In this document: one piece after another, positions 8,089-15,250 of the stretch | How the letters are laid out: the number at the start of each line of letters is the position of its first letter | Numbering within the stretch: position 1 is the first letter of the stretch | DNA from: Paracoccaceae bacterium | GTDB lineage: Bacteria > Pseudomonadota > Alphaproteobacteria > Rhodobacterales > Rhodobacteraceae | Reading direction: 5' to 3' | Assembly (NCBI GenBank): GCA_019429405.1 | Contig: JAHYIZ010000028.1 | Location: 1 to 39,473, forward strand | DNA: 39,473 nt | Notes under the pieces: model-generated | Told to the model about the DNA's origin: nothing | The model's database searches: none | What the model saw: the letters and a program-made list of their open reading frames with translations, nothing else | Made by a program: the position numbers and the translations under genes

Positions 8089-8969
8089 TTTGCCCGCCCC
8101 TGCAACAGCTTGAACGCGTCGCCAAAGGCATCGAGCGCCGCCGCCGGCACGATCACCACCTGCTTGCCCGCGCCTTGCCCCACCGCCGTCAACGCCTCGA
8201 CCTGCTTCAAGGCCACCTGATACTGCGCCGCCTCGATGCCATTTTCCTTGATCGCTTTGGCCACCACCTCGGTCGCATAAGCCTCGGCATCGGCCGAAAT
8301 GCGCCGCGCCTCGGCCTGCCGCTGCGCCGCATAAAGCTCGGCATCCGCCGACAGCTCGACCGAGCGTTTAGAGCCTTCAGCCTCGGTCACCTGCGCGCGC
8401 CGCGCCCGTTCGGCATTCAGCTGCTGCAACATCGCTTGCCTGGTTGCGTCATCAAGGTTCACGTCCAGTATCTCGGCCCGCGTCACCTCGATGCCCCAGT
8501 CATCGACCATCGCCGCCACCTGCTCGCGGATCTTCGCGGTCAGCTCGTTGCGGTTCGACTGCACCTGATCCAGCTCCATCTTGCCGATTTCGCTGCGCAC
8601 GATCCCCGCCACAGTCGTGGCAATCGCGGCATCCACATCGCGGATGCGGTAAACCGTTTTTTCGGGCTCGATGATGCGATAAAAGACGCTGGTTTCCACC
8701 TTCACCAGCACGTTGTCGGTTGTGATCGCGTCTTGCTGCGCGGTCGGCAGCTGCCGTTCCAACACCGAAATCTTGTGCGCCACGCGGTCGAGATAGGGCA
8801 CAATGAAGTTGATCCCCGGCCCCAGCACCGACCGCAACCGCCCGAACCGTTCCACCACATGCTTTTCCGATTGCGGCACAATCCGCACCCCGAGGAAAAC
8901 CCCCAGAATGATGAAAAGTGCCAGCACGATCAAAAGAATGCTGCCGCCGCTAATGCCTAGGTCGTTCAT
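8085..8969 (-). CDS. SPFH/stomatin-family membrane protein (QmcA-like)
   Basis: The 294-aa product starts with one transmembrane helix (about residues 8-28). An SPFH (band 7) domain follows (about 28-190), with typical segments VPQSEKHVVERFGR, ERQLPTAQQDAITTDNV and MELDQVQSNRNELTAKI. A coiled-coil rich in Ala and Glu runs from about 195 to 265, and the tail is KQVVIVPAAALDAFG. Such proteins form large oligomers in the membrane and regulate FtsH-type proteolysis or membrane domains. I start at the ATG at 8969 (GGGGGA upstream); an in-frame start six codons further up is less likely. It is first in a transcript with the NfeD-like gene and probably the GST. Confidence 0.93.
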   Translation of the reverse strand: MNDLGISGGSILLIVLALFIILGVFLGVRIVPQSEKHVVERFGRLRSVLGPGINFIVPYLDRVAHKISVLERQLPTAQQDAITTDNVLVKVETSVFYRIIEPEKTVYRIRDVDAAIATTVAGIVRSEIGKMELDQVQSNRNELTAKIREQVAAMVDDWGIEVTRAEILDVNLDDATRQAMLQQLNAERARRAQVTEAEGSKRSVELSADAELYAAQRQAEARRISADAEAYATEVVAKAIKENGIEAAQYQVALKQVEALTAVGQGAGKQVVIVPAAALDAFGDAFKLLQGRAK

Positions 8970-9113
8970 CGGGGTCCCCCGTGCCAAAATCCGGCGCGAT
9001 CATGCCCGCAAACCGGGCAAAGTTAAAGGGGGCGCTCGCTGCAAGCACCGATTGCGCCGGGCCCCATGCAGCGCGACATATTCGCATTGAAACCAGGAGC
9101 GGCCTGACCGACC

Positions 9114-9422
9114 TCAGAGCGTTGCTGTCGATTCCAGATAGTTCGGCGCGCCGGAAACAGTCTGCGGCAAGCCAAGATTCGGCTTGGTGCTAGTCAGGCA
9201 CAAAAATAGATGCGAGTAGGTAAGGGTCGATTGATGGCTAAACGTCGATGCATATTCCGCCTTGAGCCCCTGTGTGCCGCAAATGCGCTGTGCCTCGGCA
9301 ACCGCCAGCCCTGGCGGTTTGCTCGAATTCGACTGAATTCGGATACTGTCACCGTTATATTCGGTGACAACCGTTGGGGCGCAGGCTGACAATGCAAATG
9401 CCAGAAATAGAAGTTTACGCAA
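9114..9422 (-). CDS. Small putative lipoprotein (102 aa) with a TTG start
   Basis: The protein opens with a lipoprotein signal, RKLLFLAFALSAC, whose LSAC is a good lipobox (Cys14 would be lipidated). The mature part of about 88 residues has two further cysteines (RICGTQG, LFLCLTS), which could form a disulfide in the periplasm. No family is recognised. A GGAGGG lies 7 nt before the TTG and none fits the ATG ten codons upstream, so TTG is the likely start. It stands alone between the SPFH and dinB genes, and its codon use is less GC-biased than its neighbours. Its function is unknown. Confidence 0.7.
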   Translation of the reverse strand: MRKLLFLAFALSACAPTVVTEYNGDSIRIQSNSSKPPGLAVAEAQRICGTQGLKAEYASTFSHQSTLTYSHLFLCLTSTKPNLGLPQTVSGAPNYLESTATL

Positions 9423-9481
9423 TAAAGTACCCTCCGAAATGATATCTCGCATATTGCGGTCGCCCCGCGATCAAATCTGGC

Positions 9482-9514
9482 GACTCAACTTTCGCCACGG
9501 CGGAAGTTGGCGTC
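9482..9514. other. Strong hairpin in the spacer before dinB
   Basis: CAACTTTCGC (9486-9495) pairs with GCGGAAGTTG (9500-9509) as a 10-bp stem with one T-G wobble and the loop CACG, extended outside a small internal loop by GAC/GTC (9482-9484 with 9512-9514). It lies in the 251-base divergent spacer between the lipoprotein gene and dinB, in the leader of the former if that is transcribed from upstream. No T-run follows. It could be a leader structure or an operator. Apart from it and the -10-like box before dinB, I see nothing else in 9423-9673. Confidence 0.4.
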
Positions 9515-9673
9515 AGATGCTAGGCTATCCGTATTTGGCATGCAACCACAGGTAAGTCGCCGTTTGGCCTAGCTTTCGGCCGCGCGCCAAGTGCACAGAT
9601 GGCCGATGGCACGCCTGTCACAGCCCTTAGCGGCCCCCTCCCCAGCCTCCCGAAACCCCGCTATACTGCCCCC

Positions 9674-10930
9674 ATGCCCGCCCTTTGCCGCGATTGTCTG
9701 GCCACGTTCGAAGGCTCGCCCACCCGCTGCCCCGCCTGCGGCCGCCCGCGCATGCTTGCCCACTCGGAGCTTTTCGACCTTTCCATCGCCCACGTCGATT
9801 GCGACGCCTTTTATGCATCCGTCGAAAAACGCGATGACCCCACCCTTGCCGCCCGTCCCGTCATCGTCGGAGGCGGCACGCGGGGGGTGGTTTCCACCTG
9901 CTGCTACATCGCCCGCATCGCCGGTGTCCGCTCGGCAATGCCGATGTTTCAGGCGCTGAAGCTCTGCCCCGACGCGGTGGTGATCCGGCCGCGCGGCAGC
10001 CATTATGCCGCCGTTTCCCGCCAGATCCGCGCCCTCTTCGACGCCCTGACCCCGCAGATCGAACCCCTCTCGCTTGATGAAGCGTTTCTCGACCTGACCG
10101 GAACCGAACGCCTGCACCGCGCCCAGCCCGCCGTCCTGCTGGCCCGCCTCGCGCTGGCAATCGAAGCGCAGGTCGGGGTCACCGTCTCGGTCGGCCTCTC
10201 GCACAACAAGTTCCTCGCCAAGATCGCCTCCGACCTCGACAAGCCGCGCGGCTTTGCGGTGATTGGGCGGGCCGATACCGAGGCCTTCCTGCGTGACCAG
10301 CCGGTGCGCGTGCTCTGGGGTGTGGGGGCGGCCACGCAGGCGGCGCTTGCCACGGCTGGCATCCGCACCCTCGCCGATATCCGCCGCCAGGACCGCGGCG
10401 CCTTTTCGCGCCGCTTCGGCGCCGCCTCCGACCGGCTCTGGCGGCTTGCTCACGGCCAAGACAGCCGCCGCGTGGCGCGGGACAGCGAGCTGAAATCGGT
10501 CTCCAACGAGACCACCTTCGACGCCGACACCGCCGACCGCGAATTGCTTGACGCCCACCTGTGGCGGCTGGTCGAGAAGGTTTCCGATCGCATGAAGGCG
10601 ATGGGTCTGGTGGGCCGGGTGGTGACGCTGAAGCTGCGGCGCGCCGATTTCAGCCTGCTTACCCGCCGCATCAGCCTGCACGACTCCGCGCAGCTGGCCG
10701 ACACGCTCTACCGTGCTGCCTCCGGGCTGTTTGCAGGGGTGCACGAGGCGGGGCCGTTCCGGCTGATCGGGGTCGGGTTCTCCGAGCTTTCGCCCGCCCC
10801 CACGCTCGACCCGGTGGGCGACCTGCTCGACCCCGCCGCCGCGACCCGCGCGGGCGCCGAGCGCGCCACCGACGCCATCCGCGCCCGCTTTGGTCCGCAA
10901 TCCATCATCAAGGGCCGGGGCCTGCTTTAA
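9674..10930 (+). CDS. dinB: DNA polymerase IV with an N-terminal zinc ribbon
   Basis: DinB is a Y-family translesion polymerase, error-prone and lacking proofreading. The 418-aa product has the catalytic motifs HVDCDAFYASVEKRD (about residues 37-51) and SLDEAFLDLTG (about 132-142), the helix-hairpin-helix thumb, and a C-terminal little-finger domain. A Cys4 cluster (CRDC at 5-8, CPAC at 19-22) precedes the polymerase; I recall this zinc ribbon from Rhodobacterales DinB proteins, but its role is not known to me. The ATG at 9674 is chosen because it starts this ribbon. It has no ribosome-binding site, but a TATACT sits at 9662-9667, so the mRNA may be leaderless. The C-terminus ends without an obvious QLxLF beta-clamp motif. 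Confidence 0.94.
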   Translation: MPALCRDCLATFEGSPTRCPACGRPRMLAHSELFDLSIAHVDCDAFYASVEKRDDPTLAARPVIVGGGTRGVVSTCCYIARIAGVRSAMPMFQALKLCPDAVVIRPRGSHYAAVSRQIRALFDALTPQIEPLSLDEAFLDLTGTERLHRAQPAVLLARLALAIEAQVGVTVSVGLSHNKFLAKIASDLDKPRGFAVIGRADTEAFLRDQPVRVLWGVGAATQAALATAGIRTLADIRRQDRGAFSRRFGAASDRLWRLAHGQDSRRVARDSELKSVSNETTFDADTADRELLDAHLWRLVEKVSDRMKAMGLVGRVVTLKLRRADFSLLTRRISLHDSAQLADTLYRAASGLFAGVHEAGPFRLIGVGFSELSPAPTLDPVGDLLDPAAATRAGAERATDAIRARFGPQSIIKGRGLL

Positions 10931-10932
10931 CG

Positions 10933-11802
10933 CTACTCTGCCGCAAGCGGGGCGGCATCGGCCCGCCCAAGCGGCACGATACGCGCCATGACCCGCGCCA
11001 TCAGCGCAGCGAAGCCCGCAAAGCCGGCGCTCGGTTCGACCCGGCGCTCGTCCATGTAGAGCGCGCGGTCAATCTCGACCTGCACCACATGGCGGCCAAA
11101 GCGAGGGCGCCCGTGCGCCCGCGCAATATAGGCGCCCGCGAAGGGCGCATTGCGCGCCACCCGCAGGCCTTCGGCAGCAAACGCGGCCTCGACCGACGCC
11201 GACACCCATGGCGCCGACGACGCGCCGAAGAGATCGCCCAGAATGATTTGCGGCGGCGGACCGGGAACCGAGGCCAACACCTCATGCGGCATCGAATGCA
11301 CGTCGATCAGCACCGCCACCCCATGTGCCGCATGCGCCTCTGACAACAGCGCGCCTAGCCGCGCATGGTAGGGGTGCCACACCGCATCGATTCGCGCCTG
11401 CGCTTCGGCGCGGCTGATCTTGCCGGGGTAGATCGCCCGCCCTGCCGCCACCACGCGCGGAATCACCCCCAGCCCCGCAGCCACGCGCGGGTTGAGCCGC
11501 TGCCCGCGCAGTCCTTCGATCAAGGCCGGGTCCAGCTCATCACTGCCGCGGTTCAGATCCACCCAGGCGCGCGGATACCGCGCGGCGATAAGCGGGGCGC
11601 CAAGCGAGGGTGCGGCGCACAGCAATTGCTCGACAAAAGCATCTTCCGAGCTGCGCAGAGCCAGCGTGCTCAGCGGCGAAACCGCCAGCATTTGCTGCGG
11701 ATAGTCGGCCCCGCTATGCGGCGAGGAAAACACCACCCCCCCCAGACGCCGCGCCGGCAGCGCCAGATGATAGGGCAGCAACTGATCGGTGTCGAAAGCC
11801 AT
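10933..11802 (-). CDS. N-formylglutamate amidohydrolase family protein
   Basis: This 289-aa cytosolic hydrolase of the HutG-type FGase family would cleave N-formylglutamate (last step of one histidine degradation route) or a related N-formyl amino acid. Family signatures are VFSSPHSGADYP near the N-terminus, WVDLNRGSDELDP, and LIDVHSMPHE with the metal-binding Asp-x-His. No other hut genes are nearby, so histidine breakdown is not supported by context and the true substrate may differ. It is convergent with dinB, the stops being two bases apart. No unusual feature is seen. Confidence 0.9.
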   Translation of the reverse strand: MAFDTDQLLPYHLALPARRLGGVVFSSPHSGADYPQQMLAVSPLSTLALRSSEDAFVEQLLCAAPSLGAPLIAARYPRAWVDLNRGSDELDPALIEGLRGQRLNPRVAAGLGVIPRVVAAGRAIYPGKISRAEAQARIDAVWHPYHARLGALLSEAHAAHGVAVLIDVHSMPHEVLASVPGPPPQIILGDLFGASSAPWVSASVEAAFAAEGLRVARNAPFAGAYIARAHGRPRFGRHVVQVEIDRALYMDERRVEPSAGFAGFAALMARVMARIVPLGRADAAPLAAE

Positions 11803-11857
11803 GCGCGCTCCGTTTGCGGCGCCAGTATAGCGCTGTCACACGCCGCGCCAAAAGCCC

Positions 11858-11886
11858 TTGAAAGGCGCCGCGTTACCTTTTATAGA
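11858..11886 (+). promoter_or_regulatory. Sigma-70 promoter of the tRNA-Val gene
   Basis: TTGAAA (11858-11863) and TATAGA (11881-11886) are separated by exactly 17 bases, 65 bases before the mature tRNA. This is a near-consensus housekeeping promoter placed as expected for a stable RNA. The rpmJ gene downstream may be read from it too. Confidence 0.72.
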
Positions 11887-11951
11887 CCGTCCACCGACGC
11901 GGTACCGCCCGCGTCCTCTTTCGTTTGGGCAGGCGGTATCGGGCGGAGAGT

Positions 11952-12026
11952 GGGCGGTTAGCTCAGCGGTAGAGCACTACGTTGACATCGTAGTGGCCAC
12001 TGGTTCGATCCCAGTACCGCCCACCA
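11952..12026 (+). tRNA. tRNA-Val, anticodon GAC
   Basis: A complete cloverleaf is visible: acceptor GGGCGGT paired with ACCGCCC; D-arm GCTC/GAGC with an AGCGGTA loop; anticodon stem CTACG/CGTAG around TTGACAT (anticodon GAC); a five-base variable loop TGGCC; T-arm ACTGG/CCAGT with TTCGATC; discriminator A and an encoded CCA end. It would read GUC and GUU valine codons. It is preceded by a near-consensus promoter and followed 65 bases later by rpmJ. Confidence 0.97.
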
Positions 12027-12091
12027 TGTTCACCGCCCTTCGGGGCACAACAGTTTCAAGGCGCGACGGCGCCGCGAACAGGAGATGACCA

Positions 12092-12217
12092 ATGAAGGTC
12101 CGTAACTCGCTCCGCTCGCTCAAGACGCGTCATCGCGATTGCCAGATCGTGCGTCGCAAAGGCCGCGTCTATGTGATCAACAAGACGCAAAAGCGATTCA
12201 AGGCTCGCCAGGGCTGA
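12092..12217 (+). CDS. rpmJ: 50S ribosomal protein L36, zinc-free (C-minus) form
   Basis: This is a 41-aa basic protein beginning [20 protein letters not shown] and ending KRFKARQG, the recognisable L36 sequence. Zinc-binding L36 has three cysteines and a histidine; here only one cysteine remains, so this is the C-minus type that does not bind zinc. In some bacteria such a form is a Zur-controlled paralogue, but in many alphaproteobacteria it is the only L36. It is too short for most gene finders' default cut-offs. An AGGAGATG motif lies about 6 nt before the ATG. A strong terminator follows. Confidence 0.97.
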   Translation: MKVRNSLRSLKTRHRDCQIVRRKGRVYVINKTQKRFKARQG

Positions 12218-12237
12218 GAACGCTCTTTGAGCTTGCG

Positions 12238-12270
12238 AAAAGGCCGCCACGGGAAGCCGGGCGGCCTTTT
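12238..12270. terminator. Bidirectional rho-independent terminator after rpmJ
   Basis: AAAAGGCCGCC (12238-12248) pairs perfectly with GGCGGCCTTTT (12260-12270) around an 11-base loop. The T-run follows the stem on the plus strand and the A-run gives a T-run on the minus strand, so it can serve both rpmJ and the convergent gene at 12284. Confidence 0.88.
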
Positions 12271-12283
12271 CCATTTGGTCAGG

Positions 12284-13921
12284 TCAGTTTCCGCCACCTG
12301 CCAGCAGTTGCGCCACCGTATCTTGATCTAGATATCCGGTCACGGTCAGCCCGCGCGCTTGCTGGAAGCGCCGGATGGCGCGGCGGGTTTCGTCGGTAAA
12401 GGTGCCGTCGGCGGCGCCGGGTTCCAGACCAAGCATGCCCAACCGCGCCTCGATCAGGCTGAGCGCCAGCCCCGGCAGGCCAAGCGCCTGTTCGCGGGCC
12501 TCGGCCTCGGCGCGGGTCGTTTCGCCCGCGCTGGCGGCCTCAATTGCCGCAATGCGCTCGCGCGCGGTTTCCACAAAACTGCCCCGCGGCATCGCGGCGA
12601 TATAGGCAAGGTAGGCTTCTTTGGAGCTTTCCGCCTCGGCGCGGACCCATTCGGCGCGGTCGGCGGCGGCGGCGCTGGCTGCGCGGGCGGCATCGAACAC
12701 CGCCAGCCGTTCGGCGGCGAGGTCGGCAAAAAGGCCGTCTGGGTAGCGGCGCAGATAGGCACGCAGGCCCAATTCGTCGCCCGCAGCGCCAGTCTGGTTC
12801 CAATAAAGACGGTCTGCCTGTTCCTGCTCGGCCTGCCGGGTGCGGGCCTCGGCTTCAAGCTCGGCCGCGCGCACCGTGGCCTGCGCCGACATCTCGTTGA
12901 TCTGCGCTATCGTCAGATAGCCGTTCGCCTCAAACGCATTGGCCCTCTGCCATGCGGTCAGCGCAGTGCGGGTGCCGCGCCCAAAGAGGCCATCAATACC
13001 GTTCGGGTCATACCCCAAAAGCGTCAGTTGCCGCTGCACCTCGCGCCGCTGATCGCGGCTGAGCGCCAGCGCCTCTTCGGCCAGCCGCGCAATGCGCCCC
13101 GGTTCGGCACGAATGCGCGCGGCCACGGCCTTGGCCTCATCGGCGTATAGGCCGCTCGGGTAACGGGCGACATAGGCGTCGTAAGCCTCGGGAGTGGCAA
13201 GCGCCTGCGTGGCCTCCCAAAAGGCACGGTCGGCGGCAAAGGGGTCAGGCGCGGGGCCGGTAGCCGTGCCGGGCGCCAGCGGCAGAAACGGCACCAAATC
13301 GCTGAGGAAGCCTTGCGCCAGAAGGTCAGATCGCACCGAAAGCTTGGCTTTCAGGCTTTGCCCCGGCAGCGGCAGGATCTGCGCGGCAAAGGCTGCAATA
13401 GCGGCCGCATCGCCCTGCACCACGGTCACGCCCTGCGGAATGGCAAGCGTGCCGATGCCGGGCGCCAGACCCCGCCCAAGCGGCAGCGCAACCGCCTCGG
13501 TGCCCAGCAGCACGACCGCGCCGCCCGGCGCAGTTGCGGCAATTTCAAGCACGTCGCCCAGTGCCAGCCCCGCGCCGCCCACCGTCGCCAGATCGGGGCG
13601 CAGCGCATCGGTGCCCAGAAACCAGCTTTCGCCCTCAGAGCGCGCGAAATGCCCGGCCAGCAAGATCACCAGCCGATCGCCCGGCGCCAGCCGCGCCAGA
13701 AACTGCGCCAACATGCCACGGCTGGAAACCGCGCCAATGTCAGCCGCTGCCATCACCTGAAACCCTGCCGTTTCCAGCGCGGCCCGCGCCGTCAACGCTT
13801 GCCCGGCAGCGGCGATATCATCGCCCAGCCGGTAGTTTGCGTTGGCGATGATCAGCGCACGGTTTTCGGCAAATGCGGGCACCGCCAGCAGCAGCAGCGC
13901 AAGCGTGAGCGGCAATCGCAT
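12284..13921 (-). CDS. Secreted caspase-fold protein lacking the catalytic cysteine, with two peptidoglycan-binding domains
   Basis: The 545-aa product has a Sec signal peptide (cleavage near AFA, residue 18). A region that follows the peptidase C14/caspase layout comes next: RALIIANANY at 21-30, and ILLAGHFA with His91 where caspases have the catalytic His. The strand GGAVVLLGTE (133-142) comes where D-x-C is expected. There is no cysteine anywhere in the protein, so it cannot be a cysteine protease. PG_binding_1-type domains lie at about 292-340 (DPNGIDGLFGRGTRTAL) and 485-541. Three similar segments of the pattern Y-x-x-Y-x-x-x-x-P-x-G occur at about 236-270, 373-405 and 424-457. I start at the ATG at 13921 (GAGGG upstream). 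It starts 31 bases after the PaaK-like gene and could be cotranscribed. Its role is probably envelope or cell-wall binding. Confidence 0.85.
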   Translation of the reverse strand: MRLPLTLALLLLAVPAFAENRALIIANANYRLGDDIAAAGQALTARAALETAGFQVMAAADIGAVSSRGMLAQFLARLAPGDRLVILLAGHFARSEGESWFLGTDALRPDLATVGGAGLALGDVLEIAATAPGGAVVLLGTEAVALPLGRGLAPGIGTLAIPQGVTVVQGDAAAIAAFAAQILPLPGQSLKAKLSVRSDLLAQGFLSDLVPFLPLAPGTATGPAPDPFAADRAFWEATQALATPEAYDAYVARYPSGLYADEAKAVAARIRAEPGRIARLAEEALALSRDQRREVQRQLTLLGYDPNGIDGLFGRGTRTALTAWQRANAFEANGYLTIAQINEMSAQATVRAAELEAEARTRQAEQEQADRLYWNQTGAAGDELGLRAYLRRYPDGLFADLAAERLAVFDAARAASAAAADRAEWVRAEAESSKEAYLAYIAAMPRGSFVETARERIAAIEAASAGETTRAEAEAREQALGLPGLALSLIEARLGMLGLEPGAADGTFTDETRRAIRRFQQARGLTVTGYLDQDTVAQLLAGGGN

Positions 13922-13952
13922 CGAAAAGCCCTCCCTCTGTTCGCGGGAAAGC

Positions 13953-15173
13953 CTAGTCGTACCGGCGGGTATCCTCAATCACCATACCGTCATTGGGCAG
14001 GGTGCCGGGCGCCATGAGCGTAATCTTGCCGCGCAGTTTCAGGGTTTCAAGCACGCTGGCCTCGTAGCGGGCAGCTTCGCAGGCGGTGGTTTCGATCTGC
14101 ACGGTCATCGCGTCCATCTCGCCGTCGCGGCTGGCCACGACACGGGCACGCGCCACCTCGGGGTGGCGCGCCACCAGGGCAGCAACCTGCTCGGGGCGCA
14201 CGAACATGCCCTTGATCTTGGTGGCCTGGTCGGCGCGGCCCATCCAACCCCTGATGCGCAGGTTGGTGCGCCCGCAAGGTGATTGCCCCGGCAAGACGGC
14301 GGAAAGATCGCCAGTAGCAAAGCGGATCAGCGGATAATCGGGGTTGAGCGTGGTCACCACCACCTCGCCGACCTCGCCTTCAGGCACGGGGTCGCCGGTG
14401 CCGGGGCGGACGATCTCGACGATCACGCCCTCATCGGCAATCATCCCCTCCATCGCGGAGCTTTCATAGGCAATGTTGCCGAGGTCGGCGGTGGCGTAGC
14501 ATTGCAGCGTGGTGATGCCGCGCGCCGCGTACTCCTTGCGCAGGCTGGGAAACAGCGCTCCGCCCCCAACCGCCGCACGGGTAAAGGCAAGCCGTTCGCC
14601 CATTTCGTCGGCGCGATCAAGGATGACTTTCAGAAAGTCGGGGGTGCCCGAATAGACGGTGCAACCAACATCCACCGCCGCGCGCACCTGCAATTCGGTC
14701 TGGCCGATGCCTGCAGGCAGCACGGCGGCACCCACCGCGCGGGCACCGGATTCAAAGATCATGCCGGCGGGGGTCAGGTGGTAGCCAAAGCAGTTTTGCA
14801 CGATGTCGCCCGGCCCGACGCCACACGCATGCAAAAAGCGGCCCATCCGCCACCAGTCGGCGGTGGTGCGACCGGGTTCATAAATCGGGCCGGGGCTTTG
14901 AAAGATATGTTCAAAGCCGTGCGCGGGCCGCGTTGTCAGCGCGCCGAAGGGGGCCGTGGCCTTCTGCGCCGCACCCAGGTCGGATTTGCGCAAGACCGGC
15001 AGACGCGCCAGTGCCGCGACGTCCGTGATAGCCGCAGCGTCAACGGCCCCCAGATGCGCGGCCATGCCCGGTGCGCCAAGCGCGCGCGCAATTTGCGCTG
15101 GCAACGCGCGCGCAAGGTCGGCTGCGCGGGCATCGGCCGAGCGGGTCTCGAGGGCGTCGAAATACTGGGTCAT
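13953..15173 (-). CDS. PaaK-like (phenylacetate-CoA ligase family) protein with degenerate active-site motifs
   Basis: This 406-aa protein aligns by eye with phenylacetate-CoA ligases of the ANL superfamily: a central GVGPGDIVQNCFGYHLTPAG segment, LIRFATGDLS, GRADQATKIKGMFVRPEQV and a C-terminal LPNDG. The Ser/Thr/Gly-rich ATP loop of PaaK (SSGTTGKP) is replaced by QSPGPIYEPG. Where PaaK enzymes have the C-terminal lysine needed for adenylation (G-K), this one has G-M (ATG at the position a single-base change from AAG). It may act on CoA thioesters without ATP, bind acyl groups, or be inactive. It is last in the seven-gene transporter operon, 77 bases after livF. I use the ATG at 15173; a GTG 11 codons up is possible, and the nearest purine-rich site is far. 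Confidence 0.82.
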   Translation of the reverse strand: MTQYFDALETRSADARAADLARALPAQIARALGAPGMAAHLGAVDAAAITDVAALARLPVLRKSDLGAAQKATAPFGALTTRPAHGFEHIFQSPGPIYEPGRTTADWWRMGRFLHACGVGPGDIVQNCFGYHLTPAGMIFESGARAVGAAVLPAGIGQTELQVRAAVDVGCTVYSGTPDFLKVILDRADEMGERLAFTRAAVGGGALFPSLRKEYAARGITTLQCYATADLGNIAYESSAMEGMIADEGVIVEIVRPGTGDPVPEGEVGEVVVTTLNPDYPLIRFATGDLSAVLPGQSPCGRTNLRIRGWMGRADQATKIKGMFVRPEQVAALVARHPEVARARVVASRDGEMDAMTVQIETTACEAARYEASVLETLKLRGKITLMAPGTLPNDGMVIEDTRRYD

Positions 15174-15250
15174 CGCGTGCCGGGGTTGCCCCCCTCCCTG
15201 TCCCACGCCGGGTTGGCGGGGAAGTGACTGTAATTCTTGCGGTTTTCTTT

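Noticed and set aside
9569-10900. A 443-codon minus-strand frame opposite dinB.
   Set aside because: The plus strand carries full Y-family polymerase motifs; the opposite frame is Gly/Arg-rich and has no family features.
10933-11802. Assigning the FGase-family gene to a histidine utilisation operon.
   Set aside because: No hutU, hutH, hutI or hutF is in the window and the gene stands alone.
12284-13921. Calling this protein an active metacaspase involved in cell death.
   Set aside because: It has no cysteine at all, so cysteine protease chemistry is impossible.
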